A stretch of 64,000 bases of DNA from Symsagittifera roscoffensis (lineage: Eukaryota; Xenacoelomorpha; Acoela; Convolutidae), in the NCBI RefSeq assembly GCF_963678635.1, contig NC_087067.1, positions 932,001-996,000 on the forward strand, written 5' to 3'. Positions 12,417 through 23,294 of this stretch are shown one piece after another (the stretch's first letter is position 1; each line of letters starts with the position of its first letter). The notes beneath the pieces are model-generated. The model was given only the letters and a program-made list of their open reading frames with translations. It had not been told where the DNA came from and searched no databases. The translations under genes and the position numbers were made by a program.

Positions 12417-15400
12417 ATGAGTGGAGTGGAATCTATTCGATCTCTTGTATTTCTTGACGCTGATATCCGAAGACTTCTTTACGACTCAAAATCTATCCTT
12501 AGACCAGAATCTATTTCTTCAACATCTTCCAAAAATGCTACTAAATCATCATTTTTCACAAAATCGTTTGAAAGAAGAACGTCATCATCTTCGATCGATT
12601 TATTCGGTCGTAGCTCAAATAAACCACTATCCAAGACAGCTCAAGTTCAAGCAATAAATAAAGCAGAGAGTCAAAAAGTAACTCAAAAAATCTTCAAACC
12701 GCAGCCAGATACAAAACAAATTTGTGAGATGATTTTTGGGTCCATGAATATGGTGTATCATGGATGCACTCTGAAGATTCACCCAGACGTGAAAACATCA
12801 GTCGGAGGTTCCTGCAACTACATCATGATTTCTTACTTATCTCAATTTGATCCTAGTGCCTCGAGGTATAGGTCTGACGCCATGCGAAATGGTGACGATG
12901 ATGAAATGAATTCGGGTTTAGACGTCTCCCGCTCTGCATCTTTCGACGTTGTGGGCGACTCGGAAACCGAATTTCAATGTTTGCCGATTCCTCTTTCAAG
13001 TCTCTACATGCACCACGACCCTTGGGCCAATATGAGCATATATGGAAGTTCATGTCCCGTAGGTTCCTTGGGGAACTCGTCGGATACCCTGAACATGCCA
13101 ATTAGTTCTAACCATTCTGTTGTCAGCAGTCACGTGTCTTCAGTTTCAAGGCAGAAATGGCAAGCTACCGTTTCGCCTTTCTACTCAACGGTTAGTACAT
13201 CCCAGTTTTGCCCACGTCATTTTTCACGAAGAAAAAATGTAGAAGTGAAATTTAAAACAAGTTTCTTATTTTTAAGTTTCATGACATGTCTGACCTTTCC
13301 ATGTTCAACTTCTCATCAACTCAGAGGTCAAAAGCGAAGTTGGGACTCGCAATTCTGTTCCCGTGTACAACTTTCCATACCGCAGAATGGATTCATTCGC
13401 ACATTGCAATAATAGAAGGATTCGTGGATTCGTTCAAATCGGAAGTGGAAAGAGCCTTTTTCCAGAAAGACATGTTCTACGAGCTGGTCAACGAAGCAAC
13501 TCTGCAAGGTTAAATGATTAAATTGAGCCTTAATCTTAAAAAAAAACTACGTCGACTAATTGCAATTACTGAGCAGTAAAAAGTCATCCGGAACATGTTT
13601 TTATGCTGGTATCGATTATAGTTGAGCGCATTTTTGAGGTGAGCTTCGACAATCAATAATTGAGAAAAAAATCTTAAAAAAATGATAAAATTTCGAATAA
13701 CGTTGTAATGAGTGGAACAATTTTTTATCTGCTACCGTTATTATTAATCTAGTCTAAGAAACTATCGAAGAATTCACTTTTTATGTTTTTCTCTCTTTTA
13801 GCACGAAGCCGCTTCACACAACTTATCAGAACGGTGGTTCCTGAGTCAAATCGCCCCGAACCCTCTGTGTGGCTAGGAATTGTGAACAAAAACTCAAGAA
13901 TAGAATCAATCAAGCATTTCACAACTTGCTTGAGTCGTCTATCTAATAAAGAGGTCAAATTTCTCTCCCTTTGTGTGACTATTTTGCTGACCTTTCACCT
14001 TTCTTGGGTACATATTGTGGGTGATGTTTCGGCCAAAAGTGACTGGAAGGAGTTGGTAGGTGAAGGTAGTTTGACCCGTGTTAACAAAATGTGGGCTCAG
14101 CTGTGCGACTTGTTCGGAATTGCTATGAACCCTCCAACGTGCAATAAAATTGTGGTGCATGGAAAAAATCACACGGCAGGTAACTCAAAAAAAAGTATTT
14201 CCAATGATTTGTTTTGTCAGATAAAAAATGCAATAAAAAAGTACTTCTGTTTTAGTTCGAAAATATTTGACCTTAATTTCTTACTTTATTCGGCCAAATA
14301 TGTTGCAGAAACATTACGTGCGAGTTCCGCCATTGCAAAAAGCGAACAGCAGGGTTCCAAGAACAGCTAAGGAAGATCTCAAACAGTTCATTACGCCATC
14401 TATAAGGGCTGTCAAAGAATGGTCATTCTCCGACCAAGAAAAAAGCGATGCGGCAACCGACTTATTTGTTGAGATAGGATTGGTCGACGTCACCAGCTGT
14501 GATGAAAAACTCGTTAATCGTGATCAAAAAAGTGAAGTAGCTTCAACGATTGCGAAACGAAAATACTTAACGAGCTCGATGACAGAATGTGAATCAGAAA
14601 GTTCAGCGAGCACTATCAAGCAAGCAAGTCATCAAAGCAGTAAGTCGGCAAACAACGACGCATCAAGCAACACGCCGAGCTCAGGCTCAAAAGAAAAACC
14701 ACTAACTGCGATTGCAAATAGTGATGACATAAATACATGTTTAAGAGTACCTGTGAAAAGTTCCCCTTTGAGCATCGTTGCTTCCATGCCTGCAAATTTA
14801 AGGTCCAAAAAGGTTGTCGAAGAATGGATGGAAAACTCAGTGAGTGATCAGCCGGTTGGCTCAAAAATTCAAATTAAGGCCACTTCTCGCAAAAAATGCT
14901 TTAGTGAAACGGGGACTTGTCATTGGCGTAAAGAGGAAACGGAAAATTCTGCGCAACTTCCGATAAAATTGATACCTTCAAGTGTAACTGCGGGGTCTCT
15001 CGACGAGAACCGAGAGTTCTCGGATACTGTCGGTCGAATGGACGACGAGACGTACGATGACTTTGGAGACGGAGAGATGAGTCTGTCTTTCCAGGGCACA
15101 GTAAACGTCGGGAGTCTGCAGGATTCTGGTTTTGCCGACGTTAGTTCAAAGGGTAAACAGGTGACTGTTCTCGATAGTCGATCGAATGACACATCGGCTA
15201 GATCGATGTCATCGGTTAGCACAACCTCGGCGCACATAACGAGTAGTAACGAGATGTTATCTGAGGTTTCGGAGGAGCAGAGTCGTGGAAGGAGTTATAA
15301 AGAAGTGAATCTTATAGAGAGCGAGTATCTGTGCGCGCCAACGGTATATCCATGCACTAGACGTTCAGCTTCCGTTGCTCATTCTTTGCAAGGTGCTATA

Positions 15401-15856
15401 TCGAACTGTTTCTCTCAAGATGCAATGCTTCAGGGACTAATTGGTGAACCGAAATCATGTTTGGACAAAGTTACAAAGGCGTCCAAAACTTACTTTATTG
15501 TGGACTCCAGACCTAATATTTTGTGTGTTGATGTTGACAAATTGTGGCTGAGAGTTCTGGACAACAAAGGCGATCGAATGGAGACGATTGGTTATGAAAT
15601 GACTTCAAAAACAGTTGACGACACTTTGACTAATGCGTACAATCTACTGAATATGGGTATGCATACATACTGCTGCGCAAATTTAATTGATAGAGGATTA
15701 CATTTGATTGTGAGTAAAAGTGTAGCATTGACGTCCCAACTTTTGGACCAACCGGACCCGAAGAATGTTCTGGAGCAAATCGGAATCGACCATTCGGATT
15801 TGAAGTTACTAACTGCTGTTGCATCATGTATCCGCCATGTGAACTCACAGGAATGA
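12417..15856 (+). CDS. FNIP: Folliculin-interacting protein (FNIP1/2 homologue), four coding exons
   Basis: Exons are 12,417-13,190, 13,325-13,508, 13,802-14,179 and 14,256-15,856, giving 978 residues (human paralogues are about 1,110-1,170). All three introns (134, 293 and 76 bp) are GT...AG and preserve frame. Landmarks match FNIP in order: IRSLVFLDADIRRLLYDS (residues 7-24), EMIFGSMNMVYHGCTLKIH (104-122), SRSASF (171-176), the hydrophobic KLGLAILFP stretch (about 263), PSVWLGIV, LTFHLSW, MWAQLCDLFG, LTLISYFIRP after exon 3, and near the C terminus GIDHSDLKLLTAVAS (955-969). By family knowledge FNIP has longin and DENN-type domains, binds folliculin and AMPK, and acts at lysosomes in Rag/TORC1 signalling. 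Residues 25-95 and about 480-830 are Ser-rich and poorly conserved. An in-frame TGA at 12,402 lies just upstream. Relatives have about 40 more N-terminal residues, so a further 5' exon is possible, with an AG at 12,364 or 12,406. Confidence 0.9.
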
Positions 15857-16042
15857 TTTAACTTAAAAAAAAGACTAATCTATTCCTGTGAATTATTTGC
15901 AGGTTTTTGATATGTTGAAATTTAATTGCTATGATGAGATTTTATGAAAAGTTATGTATAAATTATGATATTTAAGCTTAATGATCTAGGCGCTGTTCTC
16001 CATTATTGTTTCTTATCTTGCGATAAGACGGAGTTTTGTGGA

Positions 16043-16048
16043 AATAAA
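16043..16048 (+). promoter_or_regulatory. Candidate polyadenylation signal of FNIP
   Basis: This is AATAAA, 187 bp after the FNIP stop codon, and the best canonical hexamer in the 3' flank. A 3' UTR of about 200 bp would follow. The assignment is positional only. Confidence 0.45.
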
Positions 16049-16049
16049 A

Positions 16050-17530
16050 TTGAAAATCATTTTTTTCCGAGATTTTGAAACTTATTTTTCTACGTTTTTC
16101 TTTTAATCGGCATAATGGCGTCATTTTGCATTTTTGATGAGTTTCAAAAAGTGTTTTGCGTTCATGTTTTTTTTTTGGGGGGAGGGGGGCTTGAAAACTT
16201 GAGCTTTTAAATTTTGGTTTAAGGCTTTTTTGCTCTAATGGTGTCCGCTCACGTTTTGTCAGCATTGTTACTGCTGCAGAAATTTTGTTCTGGTGCTAAT
16301 TTATTATTCAATTGTCTTATTTGGATTGTTTTTTTTCCCAAATTAACTACATTTGAGGTAAATCGAAACAAACTTCCGATATTAAAAAAAAAACACTTAG
16401 TCTGGCTCATTTTTTGTGGGCTAGTTAACCATGTTTTGCTTACCTTATATCACAAAAGGTGCGAAGCTCAATTTTGCGTCTGTTGTAGTTTTTCCAATTG
16501 CCTTTAAACGAAAACAGAAAATTTCGTGATATATTTGTGGTCTAATAACGCATTATGTGGACTAATTTTAGGCATCAATTCAGTGCCGGATTAAATAGAC
16601 TTATAGGAATCATGTTAATATTTTAAATATTCTGACTGCCATATATAATCTTAATTCAATTGAAAATTTTAATTTAAAAAACTAGATTTTTTTGTAAGTG
16701 TCAACCTCAACGAAATCAATCACCGCTTGTTTTTTCAAATATAATCTGCGTTTATTATAATACTGTACTAATTAGCTAGCCTCAATTCAGTTTGGAACAA
16801 TTTTGGGCGCGGATTATGGATGTGCTGGAATTGAAGCGTGCATAAACTAATTCAAATTAAAAATTTTTAAACTGTCCTAAGAAAAATGATAGCTTTTGAT
16901 TGTTTTTTTTGGAGCTCAGAGTATCGAAATATAATTTTTTTCTCGAATTATTTGTTCGAAAAGTCTGATAGGTAAAAACCACGCTGGGCATAAATATCTC
17001 TTTTTCGTCGAATATTAAAATTCGTGTATTAATTAGTCCGGAATTGGTAGTTTTCAGAACCCCTAATTTTGCAAAAAAAAATGATAGCAGATAAAGCTTT
17101 TTTTGTCAAATACTATCATTGCGATCACCGGAATTGGCCGAGAAGCGAACCACCTGGTGCACAAAACTTCTTGCTTTTCTTTTAATTTTCTGAACTTATT
17201 CCAAAAATCAAAACAAATACTCGGTAGAAACTTAAGAGCAATTACAAGGATAGTCACTTGCTGTTTAAGTAGCGCACAAAGTTCCGACCTTAATAATAAT
17301 ACTGTTTTTTTTTCAAAGTTGGTCTTCTTTGTTTGTAATGTGATGAGAGTATGAGTATCTAAACGTAAGTCTTGAACTTATTCTTTTTTAGGCATATTCA
17401 ATCGCATTTGTTTCTCAGAAAATTGAAAAAGAGATTGTTGCAGAAAGTTTTTTGAATTTGTTAGAAAGTTTTTTATTTCCAAAATTAGAATAAAATCAAT
17501 AAATTTCAAATCAAGTTTTCTCGACATAAA
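16050..17530. other. FNIP 3' flank, no supported feature
   Basis: AT-rich sequence with long T-runs and a G-run at about 16,178-16,189. Open frames here are all under 100 codons, overlap on both strands and resemble nothing recognisable. Confidence 0.4.
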
Positions 17531-17534
17531 ATTT

Positions 17535-17710
17535 TTTTGCAAAGTTTTTGGTGTCATTTGAATCACGATTGAATGGGCTTTATTTTTGTCCATCACTCGG
17601 CCAGTCGGATAACTGTTTGTGATACTTGATTTTAGTCGGAAAAAAAGTAAAATAAAAACTAAAACACACCCGAAGACAAAGTTTCTCCCTATTTCCAGTG
17701 GTCCTGACAA
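17535..17710 (-). repeat. Dispersed repeat family B, diverged minus-oriented copy
   Basis: On the minus strand the blocks GTCAGGACCACTGGAAATAG, GAGAAACTTTGTC, GGGTGTGTTTTAG, ATCAAGTATCACAA, CCGAGTGATG and CAATCGTGATTCAAATGAC appear in the same order and spacing as in the 12.0, 35.2 and 41.7 kb copies. It is more diverged than those. It does not code. Confidence 0.6.
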
Positions 17711-18116
17711 AAATTTATACTTATACAAACGGTATTGATTTCTCATGTAATAGATGTTAAATTTGATGCTCAAAATCATTTTCGGCATGTTTTTGATGAA
17801 CTCTTAAACTACTAAAGTGGTATCATGAGCCTACGGGAAAACTTGAATTGCCGAAAAAACGAAGGCAAATTAGCAAAATCTGTCCGGTGAAACACAGTAA
17901 AAGTCGGGCGTGACCTTAATTGTGTAAATGCGGGTTCAGATCGCACGTGGGCAATTTGCGAGGTGAGCTCTTGTGAGATAGCCATAGCTCAGTTGACTTT
18001 AACCCCTAAGGCTTTTAGCTGGTTAATTTTTAATGTTCTGCATTCTGGGTTCCAAAAGTTGACAAAAAAGTTCAAATGAAATCTATACATTTATACATTA
18101 TTTAATTGGCGTTTTA

Positions 18117-18268
18117 CTTGGCGCATGTTTAAGAAGTTGACATGTTAAAGCTTTTTTGGCCTATAATTTTTTGCACGTTTGATGAAAGAATTTTTGCTCG
18201 CTTAAGCTATATCGTATAGCTTAATGCTTGAGAAATTTTAATTGGCACATGTTTGAGGAGTCGCTATG
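18117..18268 (+). repeat. Short direct repeat pair with a hairpin between
   Basis: TTGGCGCATGTTTAAGAAGT near 18,118 recurs as TTGGCACATGTTTGAGGAGT near 18,243. Between them, 18,203-18,223 is a perfect 9-bp inverted repeat with a 3-nt loop (TAAGCTATA TCG TATAGCTTA). The block sits just upstream of the degenerate tandem array. Confidence 0.5.
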
Positions 18269-18439
18269 CTGGTCTGTTAAAAGGCAAAGCATTGCAAGAG
18301 ATTAAATGTTACTCAAGTCGACGTTTTAAAATCTGTTGGAGCGCGAATGCTTTAACGCTACATTTTTCCTATATTCGCAACGTAAAATTATCAAATTTTT
18401 TGTTTCACAATTTATCAAACAAAATGTTAAGTTCTCAAC

Positions 18440-19880
18440 CCTATAGTGGGTTGATGTCACGGTACACTCAGGGGTTGAAAATCTGGCGTCTAAGTATGAC
18501 CGCTCAAATCCTATTGGCTCTCGAGATAAGGTGTTTTTCTGATTTTTTTCCCTAAAAAACTTAGAAATAAAAAAACTGAACTAGAGTTTCTCAACGCTCT
18601 AGCGGGGTGCTGTCAGTGTTTTTTGGGGGTTAAAGAGCTGGCGTCTAAGATAGACTGCTCAAATCAGATTGGTTTTCGAGATGTAGCGGTTTTTTATTTT
18701 ATTTTTTATTTTTTTTTCAAAAACATGGAAATAAAAAAACTAACCGAACTTGAAATTCTCACCCTGTAGTTGGGTGCTGTCAGGGTACTCTCAGGGGTTG
18801 CGAATCTTGCCTCCAATTTTCACTTCTCAAATCCTTGTAGTTTTCGAGATATGACAATTTTTATAATTTTCTCCAAAATTTTCAAAAAAACTTAGATTTT
18901 AAAAAATTCCAAAACTTTGAAGATCTCAATCCTGTTATTGGATATTGTGAGGGTACTCTCAGCGGTTGCGAATCTTGCCTCTGATTATGGCTGCTCAAAT
19001 CCTTGTAGTTTTCGCGATATGACGTTTTTTTTGGATTTTTTTCTTAAAACTTTTCAGAAAACTTAGATATATAAAATGTTTCAAAATTTGAATTTCCAAA
19101 CGTTGTAGTTGGATACTGTAAGAGTACTCTCAGGAGTTGAAAATCTTGCGTCCAACTGCGACTGCTCAATTGCTTTCAAATTCCCAAATGGGACGTTTCT
19201 TAATTCATTATAAACTTAGATATAAAAAAGGTCACAAATTTCTGTGGTTTTTCAAAATTTGAATTAAAAAAAACGAATGAAAAACTTTACAAAATTTAAA
19301 GTTATTCTCAGGAGTTGCAAATCTTGCGTCCAAATGCGACTGCTCAATTGCTTTCAGTTTCCCAGATGGGACGTTTCTTAATTTATTGTAAACTTAGATA
19401 TTAAAAAATGTCACAAATTTCTATGGTTTTTCAAAATTTGAATTAAAAAAAAAACGAATGAAAAACTTTACAAAATTTGAAGTTACTCTCAGGAGTTGCA
19501 AATCTTGCGTCCAAATACGACTGCTCAATTGCTTTCAGTTTCCGAGATGTGACGTTTCTTAGTTCATTTTAAGTTTTTCGAAGAACTTATACAAAACTTC
19601 ACAGCATTTTATGGTTCTTCAAAATTTGTGTAAAAAACTTTGCGAATTTTGTAATTACGAACCCTGTAATTGGGTGCTGTCAGAGTACACTCAAAGAATA
19701 TTTTTTTGAGTTGTTGAAAAATTTCGAAGCACCGGAGGTGCGTTAAACGCTAGTTAGGTTTTAAAACAATTAATAAACTCCTAGCCCTGTCGTGAGATGC
19801 TTTCAGGGAACTATATAGGGTAGCAAATCAGCCCTCTAATTTGAACTGCTCAAATCATTTTGGTTTTCGAGATATGGCGT
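18440..19880 (+). repeat. Degenerate tandem array, about nine units of 156-202 bp
   Basis: Each unit carries, in order, a block like CCCTGTAGTTGGGTGCTGTC, then ACTCTCAGGGGTTG, AATCTTGCGTCC, GACTGCTCAAATCC, TTTTCGAGATATGACG and an A/T-rich tail with AACTTAGATA. The CTCAGG block recurs at about 18,467, 18,623, 18,789, 18,958, 19,128, 19,307, 19,488 and 19,690, with a last partial unit near 19,810. Spacings are 156, 166, 169, 170, 179, 181 and 202 bp. Units six and seven are nearly identical and the outer units are most diverged, the usual sign of unequal exchange. There is no conserved frame across units. Confidence 0.75.
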
Positions 19881-20009
19881 TTATGAAATAGAAACCCCTG
19901 ATTGATAAGCTGGGTTTATCTTCACGGTTGCATTAAATATCGTTGTTTTAGTACATGTTTTAGGAAGCTCTTTTTACGTTCAACGATCTGTTTGAAGCAC
20001 CGTAGGTGC
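19729..20009. repeat. Two copies of a 13-bp hairpin motif
   Basis: GCACCGGAGGTGC (19,729-19,741) and GCACCGTAGGTGC (19,997-20,009) are each a 5-bp inverted repeat around 3 nt. Both are preceded by TGAAG or CGAAG and followed by G plus a related tail containing CGCTA. They lie in and just past the end of the degenerate tandem array, so they may mark repeat termini. Confidence 0.5.
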
Positions 20010-21830
20010 GAGTCATGCGCTATTTTAAATATAACTAGCTGTTAGTCTGAGCAATCAAGATATCATTTTACATATCTGGTACTTTGTTTTTTTTCTCTGT
20101 AACGGACACAGCAATCGTGGTATTAAAAGTATTCATTTGGGTTTTCACACTCATATTTAATCTGATTTTGTCAATAACATAGATAGATCTACATTGGCAA
20201 AGGGATAAAAAAGACTAACGGTTTTTAACTATTCTAATTCCACTAATACCTCAAATATGGCTTTGGTGGTAGGTAAAGCTACAAAGTGAAATACAGGAAA
20301 AGGTTCTAAGTGCTGTGATTTCTGTTTTGATTACATTGTAAAGTCTGCACCTATTGTAGAAATGTGAGCTCAGCATAAATTTAAAATCTTTGTTGGGTTC
20401 TGCGGGGAATTGGCCATTCTCTCTGTATACTACAATCGGACATAATTTCGCCTAGGCTTTATTCTTTTGCGATTCCCGGTTTGAAATGCTTGCTTTTCTT
20501 GTTGATTTGTATTGGTGGATTTGTTATTTTACGCACCCTGTTTAAACCCAAACAAGACGCAGGCGGCAGCTAAAAGTGCACCTCAATCAGCAAACGAAGC
20601 AACATTAAGACCACGTGACTGAGTGCAAAAAGGGAGGGGAGGGGTGGTGCTGGAGTTGGTAAAATGTCTAACTGAATGCATTAAGAGAAGGTGGGCATTT
20701 GGTCTGAATTGAATTGAAAGAAAAAAGATGAAATGCCTCCCTTCCCTTTTGCCTTTGGTGGGAAGAAGAAGGAGTTGAAGCGGAGATGTAATTGAAACAG
20801 GAAGATACAGATACAACTTAGATGGAATAGTAATAGAAGTGTAGTTTAAAATGGCAAGCAGGCATTTGTACTTGTAGTTGATAGTTGGTATGTCATGTCG
20901 GCAGTGGTGATTTAAAGAGCGAAAGGAAGTGAATTGGATCGGACTCTATTATACTTAGCTGATGAATTGCACCAACCTACTGCAGTATATAGATGCATAT
21001 TATGTGTGTTAACTGTGTGGTTAACTAATTTTGGTGCGTCTTAAACAGTGTTATACTCTCGACTTGTAGAATGAATTAGTAGTACTTTCTAATTCTGACT
21101 ACTATGGTCGGTCGGTGGCTGATATTATTTCTGATTCGGTATTTGTTGGTATTTATTTGGGTCTTGCTTAGTTCTGTTTGTTGTGGCATTCCTATTTCTA
21201 GTTCATACCTGTGATAGTACTTCTCTAATGATTGTACTCTACCCATACCAACCGTACCTTTTATCATAGTCGTCATACCGTATTCGGAGCCTAAATTTCT
21301 CCCAAAAAAAAACAAATGAACGTCCCCCCCCCTCATTTGCAAAAAATAACACTTATTCAGAATAAGTAAACGTGTAAAATACTAGATTCTGATTGACTGA
21401 AAAAAGACACTCTTAGCCAAGTGATAATCCGACCGATAAATTGAGCTCCCTGTGTTCTACTTCTTATTAGAAGTATTTTTCTTCAGTGGTTGGTTTGTTA
21501 GTGTTCAATGGATTTGTTCGAGATCGTCGCTATAAGTGTTTCATTCATATGAACCCCCCATTTAACCCTTGTTTACACTCTAGCACTTGAACAAATATAC
21601 CTTTTCGGCGCTTTGTAATTCCAATCTGTTGAATTGATTAACTCTTCGATTAAAGCCAGGTTTCCTTTTTGACTCAAAAAATACTAGCTAACAACTGACT
21701 ACACTAATAGCTTGTATGTTGGTGTTGTTTGGTAATTGTTTCAATACTGGCTGCTTATGTATTCTGGCTCTATGTTAGCTCATATATTGCTGCAGCTCTC
21801 TTGCTCTTCATTTTGTAAATTTCCAAAATT
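20010..21830. other. Gene-free interval
   Basis: No coding feature is supported. The plus strand is G-rich between about 20,580 and 20,950 and holds short GA tracts. The minus-strand open frames there read as low-complexity Leu/Pro/Ser and were not called. Confidence 0.4.
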
Positions 21831-21904
21831 TCGAATTAATTTTTAAGTCTGATCTTTTGCCGAGAAAAAATTTTAGTTTGAAGGCAAAGAAGGCCAAAAA
21901 TCAT

Positions 21905-22457
21905 AACAAGACTGCTCGTATCGGGGCGAAGCCCTGAATGTTCCGGTTGCCTTTTAAGGTCTATGGAGCAAAAAATAACATGAAAAAATTGAATGTAAAA
22001 AAATAAAATGGAAAAAAGTAGATATAATTTGAATTTTTTTATGAAATCATCCCCCCACACGCCATATGAAGTACAAAAGAATAGATTTCGCTCATTGTAT
22101 CAAATCAATTATGACAAATAAGCTTCTTTAAACCAATTTGGAACGATTTCGAAGACGGATTAAATCTCCCCTTACGCGTTAATAGCGGCTAAATATATCG
22201 CGCGTTAATTGTCCCAATTTTGCCAAAATGGCAATCTTTAAACCTCCATAACTTTATAAAAAATGATCTCGAAAAATGATCACAAATGAAATATCTTTTC
22301 AAATGTAAGCTCAGGACAACAATACCTTTTGAATGATATAAATGATATGAATGATATAAGTCCGTCAAAATTGCTTGTTAAAAAGTCGAAATTTGTCTGA
22401 AAAAAAACCGCCCCGAGCACAAATATTCCGTTACTTTCGTTACGAAAGTCGGAACAA
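21905..22457 (-). repeat. Dispersed repeat family A, minus-oriented copy
   Basis: It corresponds block by block to the reverse complement of 40,950-41,505. Shared blocks are AAGACTGCTCGTATC, GGGCGAAGCCCTGAATGTTC, GACGGATTAAATCTCC, TTACGCGTTA, AATTGTCCCAATTTTG, GCTCAGGACAACAATACC, TTAAAAAGTCGAAATTTGTC and GAGCACAAATATTCCGTTA. Both copies are about 550 bp. The outer ends contain GTTCCGAC in inverted orientation. It carries no open frame. Confidence 0.8.
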
Positions 22458-22507
22458 AAACAAACGGGAAAACAGTCCAACAGTACAACTTAAAAACAAT
22501 CAAAAGT

Positions 22508-22680
22508 ACGGACCAAGTGAACAATATCCCCTAATTTAATATAGGAGTGAGAGTTCACTTGGTTAACAGCAATATTTTTCAGCCTACCAGATTTGAACAA
22601 TGACAGGCTTGAATTTGTCATTTCGTTTTATGGGATGATTGTTCACTTAGTCTATCAAAAGGGGAGATTGTGCACGTGGG
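22508..22680. repeat. Small palindromic repeat with the ACCAAGTGAAC motif
   Basis: ACCAAGTGAAC at about 22,510 pairs with GTTCACTTGGT about 40 bp downstream, an 11-bp perfect stem around a loop of about 30 nt. A further inverted copy, GATTGTTCACTTAGTCTATC followed by AAAAGGGGAG, lies near 22,640. The motif recurs as ATAGACCAAGTGAACAATC at about 2,515. It looks like the end of a small repeat family. Confidence 0.5.
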
Positions 22681-22779
22681 CTAAAAGTACTTCTCCGAAT
22701 TGAGAATTGTTTTTAGAAGCTATTAAGACCATGGGGACAAAAAAAAAGAAACTACAGTAGCCGAGAAGTCACGCACTTT

Positions 22780-23290
22780 ATACTACTCGGAAAACAAGGC
22801 TCAAAATTTGCTCTCGTTTTCGGGTCAGAAGAATTTTTTATGCTTGGGGTTATTTTTGTGACCGTTTTTTACTTTTTAATTAAGCATTTTATGATATTTT
22901 TCTGGGATCTGAAAGATTTTGTTGAATTCAAGATGTGAAAAGATATTTCATATCTTTTATTTCACCTGGTTATTTTTGTAAATTTATCGGAGTTTGAAAA
23001 TCGCTATTTTGGTGATATATTGCGTTCGTATGACTTCTTCCAAGCGGTCAATTATATCATTCCGAATTGAATTGAGGCAAGTTATTTTGTATTAATGAAA
23101 CGTCACAAAGCGCAAAGCTTATTCATTCGTATTTTATTTACGGTATGAGGGTATAAAGTGAAAACAGACAAAAATGTCTGATAATTTATCAACTTTGTTA
23201 ATGAAAAAGGTTTTCATCAGGTTGTTAAAGGGCAGTCGGAATGTTCAGAGCTTTGCGCAACTATGAACAGTCTTGCTGCGCATTGTTTTT
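22780..23290 (+). repeat. Dispersed repeat family A, strongly diverged plus-oriented copy
   Basis: It follows the order of the 40.95-kb copy: GCTTGGGGTTATTTTTGTGA, a TTTTTAATTAAGCATTTTATG block, a block ending GTGAAAAGATATTTCA, TTTTTGTAAATTTATCGGAG, CGCTATTTTGGTG, and at the end GGGCAGTCGGAATGTTCAGA then GAACAGTCTTGCTG. It lies about 320 bp from the minus-oriented copy, so the two form a long imperfect inverted pair. Confidence 0.6.
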
Positions 23291-23294
23291 TAGA

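Noticed and set aside
13191-13412. Continuation of the first FNIP frame to 13,412
   Set aside because: The last ~74 codons run through a GT...AG intron (13,191-13,324) and lose similarity to FNIP; the AGG at 13,325 restores the conserved reading.
14180-14370. Acceptor at the GCAG before 14,310, or read-through to 14,370, for FNIP exon 4
   Set aside because: These give the wrong phase or an early stop. The TTTTAG at 14,255 keeps frame and yields the conserved LTLISYFIRP.
17880-18010. tRNA-like region (GGGTTCAGATC B-box-like; TAGCTCAGTTG A-box-like)
   Set aside because: The boxes are in the wrong order and no cloverleaf could be drawn.
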